Of a stretch of DNA of 39,252 nt, positions 33,513 to 39,252 are shown one piece after another. Where the stretch lies: assembly GCA_030535455.1 (NCBI GenBank), contig JAUNJY010000041.1, positions 1 to 39,252 of the forward strand, read 5' to 3'. Positions within the stretch are counted from its first letter, which is position 1. Each line of letters starts with the position of its first letter. Under the pieces are notes generated by a model. That model did not search any database, was not told the DNA's origin, and worked only from the letters and a program-made list of their open reading frames with translations. The position numbers were made by a program, and so were the translations under genes. Source of the stretch: a bacterium (lineage in GTDB: Bacteria; Bacillota; Clostridia; Lachnospirales; Lachnospiraceae).

Positions 33513-33541
33513 AATATATCACATCTTTTTGTATAATGCAA
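33513..33541 (-). promoter_or_regulatory. Promoter of the c-di-GMP riboswitch RNA
   Basis: TTGCAT (33536-33541) and TATATT (33513-33518) on the minus strand with exactly 17 nt between, located just past the stop codon of the HD-GYP gene. Confidence 0.75.
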
Positions 33542-33555
33542 TGGGAATTTATCCC

Positions 33556-34806
33556 TTATTTTATTTCTCGACACTTTGCTTGTTCACAAATGTCTATAAT
33601 TTTAGCTTTCTCCGCTAAAAACACTTCTACAATTACAGGATCAAAATGACTTCCCTGTGACTCCTTAATAATGTCAAATGCTTGATCATATTCCATAGTT
33701 TCTTTATAGCAACGCTTACTGATTAATGCATCAAAGACGTCTGCCACTGCCATAATTCTAGCTCCTACTGGAATGGTCTCTCCAGAGGTACCCGTCGGAT
33801 ATCCTGCTCCATCCCATCTTTCATGATGGAATAATGCAACATCTTTTGCAACCTGGATAAATGCCATTTCCTCCAATGAACTTAACGATTTGGTTATAAT
33901 TTCTGCACCTGCCACTGTATGAGTCTTAATCTGCTCCATTTCCTCATCTGTAAGTCTGCCCGGCTTGCATAAAATGCTATCCGGTATCCTGATCTTTCCT
34001 ATATCATGAAGAGGCGCCGCCTGGCAAATGCGTTCACACAGCTCATCATTCATGATCTCTTTATATATGCCTTTGCTCTGCATGCCATCTACAATAATTT
34101 TTACAATTCCACTGGTACGCTTTACGTGCTGCCCCGTGCTGTTATCTCTTGATTCAATTAAATCTGCAAAACTTCCAATCGTATTTTGCTGAAGAGTGAT
34201 AATCTTCTGACTATGTGCAGTTAGTTTTGCCAAGAAACTCTGAGTTCTTGAACTTAGCAGCATAATTGCTAAAAATAGTGCCACATATTCAATGGTATAT
34301 GCTGCTGAAAAGGATAATGCCCAATGTAATGCGTCATAATCCGGAAAATCAAGCTGTACGGCTTCACTAGCACGTACAAATACCGCAATCAACATCATAA
34401 AATAGCTGACAATCGATACCTTGATCGTAAATTTTCTATCCAAATAAGCACAACTAATTACTGGAACCAATATATATGTAATATTTATTCCCATTGTTGC
34501 TTTCATTCCTAAAACCATAATAATTACTTCAGTTGCAATCATCGTTATGTATCTTAGATAATTCTCATTTATGTTAGTTCTGCTAAGTAAAAACAGAAAT
34601 AGATTGGTACAAAGAGATACAATGAAAAATCCCATTGCATACCTTTTTTCTACTGAAAACAGTCCAATATATGAGAAAAATAATACAAATGATGGCAGCG
34701 TCATAAAATACCACATTGTCGTATGTATCAACTTATTAACTTCCCGCGTGTTTGTTCTTTTGGTTTCCTGATCAAAACCTTCTTTATTTCTTTTTGCTTG
34801 CCCCAT
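33556..34806 (-). CDS. Membrane HD-GYP domain phosphodiesterase (c-di-GMP hydrolase)
   Basis: 416 aa. Residues about 30-200 form six or so transmembrane helices; a short helical linker (SQKIITLQQNTIGSFADLIE) leads to the HD-GYP domain at about 215-405. Metal and signature residues are intact: HDIGKIRIPD (from about 267), HTVAGAE, HHERWDGAGYPTG (from about 327) and AVADVFDAL. This family degrades c-di-GMP to pGpG or GMP. A longer start at 34821 is possible, but the ATG at 34804-34806 has AGGAGG 4 nt ahead. A c-di-GMP riboswitch lies immediately downstream on the same strand. Confidence 0.9.
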   Translation of the reverse strand: MGQAKRNKEGFDQETKRTNTREVNKLIHTTMWYFMTLPSFVLFFSYIGLFSVEKRYAMGFFIVSLCTNLFLFLLSRTNINENYLRYITMIATEVIIMVLGMKATMGINITYILVPVISCAYLDRKFTIKVSIVSYFMMLIAVFVRASEAVQLDFPDYDALHWALSFSAAYTIEYVALFLAIMLLSSRTQSFLAKLTAHSQKIITLQQNTIGSFADLIESRDNSTGQHVKRTSGIVKIIVDGMQSKGIYKEIMNDELCERICQAAPLHDIGKIRIPDSILCKPGRLTDEEMEQIKTHTVAGAEIITKSLSSLEEMAFIQVAKDVALFHHERWDGAGYPTGTSGETIPVGARIMAVADVFDALISKRCYKETMEYDQAFDIIKESQGSHFDPVIVEVFLAEKAKIIDICEQAKCREIK

Positions 34807-35059
34807 ATCTCCTCCTGCCACATGCTTTACGTTTTCTCTGTTCCATGTGACTTATGCTTACTTTATACATTGTTTATCGTTTCATTTAATACTATCCTTT
34901 AGTGTTTTTATACATGTATTTTTTCCCAAACCCCTATTTCGAGCAAATTCACGTTAAATTTCCAATATTTTTATAGTATTAATCAATTCTTTTTTGTATA
35001 CTTCTATGTCGGATTATGATATTATAGGAAAGCATTTCAAACAATTAGGAGGATTTATC

Positions 35060-35668
35060 GTGAACAACGAAACTAAAGTAAAAGTAGTTACAGCTGACCC
35101 ATCCGCATTAGGACTTTTTGGTTTAGCAATCATTACATTAGTAGCATCATCTCAAAAACTTGGGATTACTTCTGGTGTATCTTTCGTTTTACCTTGGGCT
35201 ATCTTTTTAGGTGCTTCTGCGCAATTAATGGCCAGTATAAACGACTTTAAACATAATAATACATTTGGTGCTACAGCATTCGGTGCTTATGCATTTTTCT
35301 GGTACGCAGTAGGACTCACTTGGATGATCCAAAACGGTGTATTTGGTGAAGCATTAGCTTCTACAGTAGATACAAAACAATTAGGTTTTGCTTATCTTGG
35401 ATACTTAGTATTCACAATCTTTATGACAATCGGTGCAATGGAAACTCACAAAGTTTTATTTACAATCTTTGTTTTAATTGATTTCTTATTCATCGGTTTA
35501 ACATTAACTTCATTCGGTATCATGGAACACGCTACTCATCAGTTAGCTGCATATGCTGAATTAGGTATTGCAATCGTTTCCTTCTACGGATGCGGCGCTG
35601 CAGTATTAAACACTCACTTCGGAAAAGTTTTCTTACCAGTAGGTAAACCATTCGGTATCTTCAAATAG
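35060..35668 (+). CDS. Acetate/succinate transporter, GPR1/FUN34/YaaH (SatP) family
   Basis: 202 aa with six transmembrane helices. The family's N-terminal motif (N-P-x-x-L-G) appears as DPSALGLFGLAI (12-23 region), and the late ALNT-like end with GKPFGIFK is typical. SatP-type proteins move acetate, often with protons. A longer reading from ATG 34994 exists, but GTG 35060 follows AGGAGG at 8 nt and gives the usual length, so it is preferred. Codon choice is strongly biased to A/T-ending codons, suggesting high expression. Followed by a long hairpin terminator. Confidence 0.9.
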   Translation: MNNETKVKVVTADPSALGLFGLAIITLVASSQKLGITSGVSFVLPWAIFLGASAQLMASINDFKHNNTFGATAFGAYAFFWYAVGLTWMIQNGVFGEALASTVDTKQLGFAYLGYLVFTIFMTIGAMETHKVLFTIFVLIDFLFIGLTLTSFGIMEHATHQLAAYAELGIAIVSFYGCGAAVLNTHFGKVFLPVGKPFGIFK

Positions 35669-35710
35669 GTTTTCTCTAGATTTAAGAAAATTCACTGAAG
35701 TTTAATCAAG

Positions 35711-35814
35711 AAAGCGTGTATGGATTTCTTGCGTGCCATTGTCTTTCCGCCGTCTCTACAGTAACGGCAGAGGAAAAACAAGTTGGCATTGTAAGAAACC
35801 ATACACGCTTTTTT
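35711..35814 (+). terminator. Long (about 100-nt) hairpin terminator of the acetate transporter gene
   Basis: AAAGCGTGTATGG and TTTCTT pair with AAGAAA and CCATACACGCTTT; inside, TGCCA pairs TGGCA, TTGTCTTTCC pairs GGAAAAACAA, and the tip is GCCGT/ACGGC. It ends in TTTTTT on the plus strand. Far longer than a normal terminator. Confidence 0.8.
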
Positions 35815-35962
35815 CATTAGCCATGGATTTTTCTTTAATCCTCCAAATATAACAAAGACCTAATACAAGCCGCAACTTTTTTCTATGTAAAAAACTATTT
35901 TATATTCGCATAAAAAATACATATCTATATTGTGATTTTATTCATAGGAAACTAGTCTTTTA

Positions 35963-35986
35963 GGAAGGTAGTATTCCATACCTTCC
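35963..35986. repeat. Short perfect inverted repeat beside the large palindrome
   Basis: GGAAGGTA and TACCTTCC flank an 8-nt loop; it ends 5 bp before the 287-bp palindrome begins. Confidence 0.7.
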
Positions 35987-35991
35987 ATCCC

Positions 35992-36278
35992 GGCTGGCGC
36001 ACCACATTCTGAAGTTAGATTTGACATTAAAATTTTCACAACCTATATAAAAAGAAAAGGAGTTCCTAACAATCCAATTGTACTTCATCTACCGTTACTG
36101 TTGGGCAAAAATGTCCACTTTGGGCAGACACCAGCGGTGTATGACAAAAGCGAACATTTATGAACAACTGTAGAGGTAGCTGAAGAACAAGGGATTGTTA
36201 AGAAGCTCCTTTTTCTTTTTTCGTAACACTTCACAATTTTAATGTCAAATCTCTTTACACACTAAATCTGCGCCAGCC
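35992..36278. repeat. 287-bp diverged palindrome (foldback/MITE-like element)
   Basis: The two halves are inverted copies of each other along nearly their full length. Ends: GGCTGGCGCA (35992-36001) and TGCGCCAGCC (36269-36278). Further in: AGATTTGACATTAAAATT / complement at 36235-36252; AAAGAAAAGGAGTTCCTAAC / complement at 36191-36213; TTGTACTTCATCTACC / complement at 36174-36190; and ACACC-AGC-GGTGT at the centre (36128-36140). I judge about 75-80% arm identity by eye. No open frame. It could be a miniature transposable element, or a transcript-stabilising or terminating hairpin. Confidence 0.8.
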
Positions 36279-36285
36279 TCACAAA

Positions 36286-36630
36286 CTAAGCTTTTTTAAC
36301 TACAGAAGATTTTAACTTCATAGCACCAAAACCGTCGATTTTACAATCGATGTTGTGGCCATCTGCTGCATCTGGTACTAAACGGATGCTCTTTACTTTA
36401 GTTCCGATTTTGATAGAACCTGAAGCACCTTTTACTTTTAAATCTTTAACGATCGTTACAGCATCACCATCGTTTAAAACGTTTCCGTTAACATCTTTGA
36501 TTACGTCTTCCGCTTCTGCTTCTGCAGCATTTGCAGACCATTCGTGTGCACATTCTGGACAAACAAGTAAGCTTCCATCTTCGTAAGTATATTCTGAATT
36601 ACATTTTGGGCAATTTGGTAAATGTTCCAT
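36286..36630 (-). CDS. PhnA-like zinc-ribbon protein
   Basis: 114 aa cytosolic protein matching the PhnA family. The N-terminal zinc ribbon has CPKC (8-11) and CPEC (about 25-28); the C-terminal half is a small beta-barrel ([37 protein letters not shown]). Despite the old 'alkylphosphonate utilisation' name, PhnA is not an established phosphonate enzyme and occurs widely alone. A reading from 36723 adds 31 unlikely residues; the ATG at 36628-36630 follows GGAGA and begins the usual [10 protein letters not shown]. Its stop lies 8 bp from the edge of the large palindrome. Confidence 0.88.
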   Translation of the reverse strand: MEHLPNCPKCNSEYTYEDGSLLVCPECAHEWSANAAEAEAEDVIKDVNGNVLNDGDAVTIVKDLKVKGASGSIKIGTKVKSIRLVPDAADGHNIDCKIDGFGAMKLKSSVVKKA

Positions 36631-36822
36631 TATTATGATTCTCCATTCATTTTTTCTGTAAAGTATCAATCGATACCGTTCTATTTGAGATAATATTCTA
36701 TCATATTCTCTGCAACTTAACAATCCTTAGTATATGCCAAAAAAGCTTTCTGCAATCCAATCATAGGATTTTTCACCATTTCATATAATTAGATAGCTAA
36801 TTACATTTCACAGGAGGTAACT

Positions 36823-37686
36823 ATGGATTTTATTAATTGTTGCAATACATTCACTGATTCGTTGATTATAAATACGATTCAATTTTGGTCTGAGAATTCT
36901 TATGAACACATAGATGTGCTTCTAAATGGCTTCGGAGAGGCGGGCGCCGTCCTTCAGTCCTGTTTCCGGGATACCCTTACGGATTTATTTCTTGAGTTTG
37001 AAACGATTTATAACACTTCCAAATGCACCAGCAAATCCAAGGACATCAAATCCCTTCTCAAGCAATTTTTAAGTCAAAACCAAAAGTTTCTTGGAATTCT
37101 ACAACGACTGAAATTTGAAGGTTTCAATGGATATCCAATTCTCTACGAAAGCGTCTATCACTTTATTTATGAACAGCAATATGTTGCTGACCTGTTCCGT
37201 CCTCTTGGATTTATTGTAAACAAGCGGGCCTGTTCAGTCATCGTAAATACTTGTTATAAGACAAACAGTTATATGCAGACGAATTTAGAATGTATCTACA
37301 ACAACATTTATTTTTGGAGTCTGATTGGCGCAGAGCACACCTCCATCATTGCAACCGTTTCACCTTTAGAGAACCAGCTTCCTGAAACCACAAAGTCGTT
37401 GCTTACCAACTTTGCCAATCGCTTTAATTCCATCAACTATCAGCTATCCACCATATACTGCCGCCTGAATAAAAATAATCTCTCAAATACCTTTGATGAA
37501 TTTGTCAATATCAATAACGATTTTCTGCTTACTCTGCTTAATTTTAGCGATCCCGACTCTGCCTTTATCCCGGTGTGCCTTCGCAGCAAGCTGCCTGATC
37601 TTTTTTATAGCATTTTAAATCATCTGATCGCAGAACACAGTTATATTAAGACCATTTCCGGTGACTTTCAACGCTTCTTCGAATAA
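36823..37686 (+). CDS. DUF2935 family all-helical protein
   Basis: 287 aa, mostly alpha-helical, with two related segments, TIQFWSENSYEHIDVLLNGF (18-37) and NIYFWSLIGAEHTSIIATVS (about 163-182). The F-W-S-x3-x-E-H pattern is typical of DUF2935 proteins, which look like paired four-helix bundles and may bind metal through the Glu/His residues; their function is unknown to me. No signal peptide. ATG follows AGGAGG. A short palindrome ATTAG-ATAG-CTAAT stands at about 36790-36803 and could be an operator. The propeller gene follows 52 nt later. Confidence 0.7.
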   Translation: MDFINCCNTFTDSLIINTIQFWSENSYEHIDVLLNGFGEAGAVLQSCFRDTLTDLFLEFETIYNTSKCTSKSKDIKSLLKQFLSQNQKFLGILQRLKFEGFNGYPILYESVYHFIYEQQYVADLFRPLGFIVNKRACSVIVNTCYKTNSYMQTNLECIYNNIYFWSLIGAEHTSIIATVSPLENQLPETTKSLLTNFANRFNSINYQLSTIYCRLNKNNLSNTFDEFVNINNDFLLTLLNFSDPDSAFIPVCLRSKLPDLFYSILNHLIAEHSYIKTISGDFQRFFE

Positions 37687-37738
37687 ACTGCACACCCATG
37701 CGTATAATGTAGTAAAAATAACCTTTTAGGATATTAAA

Positions 37739-39187
37739 ATGAAATATATAGACTTAGATATCACGAATAACGTATTTGCCGAAACAAGTCTGATTAATTC
37801 GGGCAACGTGCGTAATCTAAGGTTAAAATGGCTGATCAAAACCAAATATATTATCACTGGTACCCCTATCATACGTGGAAACTTTGTCTATTTCTCTGAT
37901 TGGGGCGGCAATATCTATTGTGTAAATAAATATAATGGCGAACTCAAATGGAAACATCATCTCTATACGCCCCCCGCTCCTGCTTCTGGAAATGAATTTG
38001 CCGCTCCTTATTTATGGAATGGCCTAGCCGGAAGTGGACTGATTATCAATTCTATCTGGTATCTAGCCAGTTGTGGCGGTCAGCCTGGCTCTCCTTTAAA
38101 AAATGGCTCCCCTGCCAAATTATATGCCATAGATATTAATAACGGCAGTATGATATTCTGCAATACCATTACTGATTCTGAATGGGGAACTTCCATTGCC
38201 AAGCCACTATATTTTGATGGCCTTATTTACCTTGGTATCTGTGGAACCGACCAAAGAGCTAAAGCATGGGCATACTCCCATGGTGTTGTCTTTAAATCTC
38301 AGACAAAAGGAATGGTAATTGCCATAAAGGCTTCCAACGGAATGACTGCATGGAGCGTAAATACTAGCTGTCTTTTGCCAGAAGACCTTCCAAACTCAAC
38401 AGGTGCCGGTATCTATTCCTCCTTTACACTTTGCCCTAAGACTGGCATGCTTTATTTTGGAACAGGAGCCAATTATGGACCGCCCATCAGTTCCACCAGC
38501 GACTCACTGGTTGCCCTGAACTATAAAAAGGGAGACTATATCTGGCATTATAAAGTTAATTCCAGTGCCCTTTTAAGCACAGCCTCTGGAAGGATTATAG
38601 AAGATTACTTTGCACCTGGCCCGCAAGTGTTTGACTTTTACAAAGAAGAGGACCGAGTCCCCGCCATTGGAATTGCCAGCAATGACGGATATTACTATAT
38701 ACTAAATCGTGTAACTGGCCTGCTGCTAAAGAAGATCAAACTTTATATAGGAAAATCCCCTGACACGACCACCAGTGGATACGCCAATGCTGGCGGCACC
38801 CCTGGAATCCTTGATGGTAAAATCTACATTGCCTGCAATAATGGCATCCTAGGCGGACCGCCGGATTATAAAAAAATAAAATCTACTTCTGTCTCCTGCA
38901 TTGATGCATCGACTTCCTCTCTTCTCTGGCTTCAGGTCCAGGATGGCTTCATTTGGAACAATGCCGGAGTATTATGTAATGATCTCTATCTTGTCGGAAA
39001 TATTAATGGAAATCTGATTGCTTATGACACAAAGACTGGGGATTTATTAAGCTATAACAAGATTTACAATGCCTCCGTTGCTTCTTCCATCCTTGCTGAT
39101 GAATATTCCATTTATTTTGGATGTGGAGTGCCGGAACAGCTTGGTGGACGCCCTCTTTGTGGTTTGTATTGCTATTCCGTAAGATAA
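37739..39187 (+). CDS. PQQ-like beta-propeller protein
   Basis: 482 aa built of repeats of the quinoprotein-dehydrogenase type: GNIYCVNKYNGELKW, KLYAIDINNGSMIF, GMVIAIKASNGMTAW, DSLVALNYKKGDYIW, YYILNRVTGLLL, SCIDASTSSLLW and NLIAYDTKTGDLL, giving a seven- or eight-bladed propeller. The YFGTGANYG and AAPYLWNGLAGSG segments resemble polyvinyl-alcohol-dehydrogenase-type proteins. There is no signal peptide or heme-binding CxxCH, and no PQQ genes nearby, so enzyme activity is doubtful; a structural or sugar-binding role is equally possible. It follows the DUF2935 gene in the same direction and ends at a strong terminator. Confidence 0.8.
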   Translation: MKYIDLDITNNVFAETSLINSGNVRNLRLKWLIKTKYIITGTPIIRGNFVYFSDWGGNIYCVNKYNGELKWKHHLYTPPAPASGNEFAAPYLWNGLAGSGLIINSIWYLASCGGQPGSPLKNGSPAKLYAIDINNGSMIFCNTITDSEWGTSIAKPLYFDGLIYLGICGTDQRAKAWAYSHGVVFKSQTKGMVIAIKASNGMTAWSVNTSCLLPEDLPNSTGAGIYSSFTLCPKTGMLYFGTGANYGPPISSTSDSLVALNYKKGDYIWHYKVNSSALLSTASGRIIEDYFAPGPQVFDFYKEEDRVPAIGIASNDGYYYILNRVTGLLLKKIKLYIGKSPDTTTSGYANAGGTPGILDGKIYIACNNGILGGPPDYKKIKSTSVSCIDASTSSLLWLQVQDGFIWNNAGVLCNDLYLVGNINGNLIAYDTKTGDLLSYNKIYNASVASSILADEYSIYFGCGVPEQLGGRPLCGLYCYSVR

Positions 39188-39195
39188 TAAACACA

Positions 39196-39239
39196 AAAAA
39201 GGAGCTGTCGCACTAAATAATTAGTGCGGCAGCTCCTTT
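39196..39239 (+). terminator. Terminator of the propeller gene
   Basis: AAAAGGAGCTG and CGCACTA pair with TAGTGCG and CAGCTCCTTTT (one internal T-G mismatch) around AATAAT. The A- and T-runs on both sides make it usable in either direction. Confidence 0.9.
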
Positions 39240-39252
39240 TCAATTTCTGGAA

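Noticed and set aside
34994-35059. Extended N-terminus of the acetate transporter
   Set aside because: GTG 35060 has AGGAGG and gives the family's standard N-terminus; the extension is low-complexity leader sequence.

Overview
The window is a low-GC Bacillota chromosome segment, most like a Lachnospiraceae-type clostridium. The signs are strong AGGAGG ribosome binding sites, intrinsic terminators behind most genes, tightly packed operons, an ECF vitamin transporter, glycine, purine, cobalamin and c-di-GMP riboswitches, NEAT and DUF4300 surface proteins, and family matches typical of gut or soil clostridia. I saw no tRNA, rRNA, CRISPR array or complete insertion sequence.

Layout. 1-1530: the N-terminal 483 residues of a secreted multi-NEAT heme-binding protein (minus strand) under a Fur box. 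1646-3040: aldehyde dehydrogenase. 3251-4943: a membrane protein with Asp-box repeats and a small acidic partner. 5151-8896: a Fur-controlled catecholate-siderophore ABC importer. 8997-9884: a divergent DMT-type exporter. 10010-11759: glycine riboswitch and alanine/glycine symporter. 11871-13409: siroheme sulfite/nitrite reductase. 13412-15878: a tetrapyrrole biosynthesis operon in decay, with hemL, hemA and hemB present only as fragments and sirC and hemC still open. 16016-18740: a DUF4300 lipoprotein and a membrane GGDEF protein. 18895-22270: beta-glucoside PTS permease and 6-phospho-beta-glucosidase. 22452-23183: decayed DNA, with an internally deleted DUF1232 gene and an ECF S-component scrap. 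23184-29390: a cobalamin-riboswitch operon encoding two transcobalamin beta-domain-like proteins, one alpha-domain-like protein and an ECF transporter. 29450-31446: a small protein and a purine-riboswitch-controlled nucleobase permease. 31419-32827: a polysaccharide deacetylase homologue and an acidic/Gly-Trp-rich protein. 32872-34806: an HD-GYP phosphodiesterase followed by a c-di-GMP-I riboswitch with its own promoter and no obvious downstream gene. 35060-39239: acetate transporter, two large hairpin/palindrome elements, PhnA-like protein, DUF2935 protein and a beta-propeller protein.

The most interesting theme is tetrapyrrole economy. The cell seems to capture heme (NEAT protein, Fur) and cobalamin (a split transcobalamin-like receptor set with an ECF importer, B12 riboswitch) while its own heme/siroheme synthesis operon is collapsing next to a reductase that needs siroheme. 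A second theme is c-di-GMP: a GGDEF synthase, an HD-GYP phosphodiesterase and a c-di-GMP riboswitch whose target appears to be a noncoding or micro-ORF transcript. A third is structural: several intergenic hairpins of 60-290 nt whose two arms look like diverged inverted copies.
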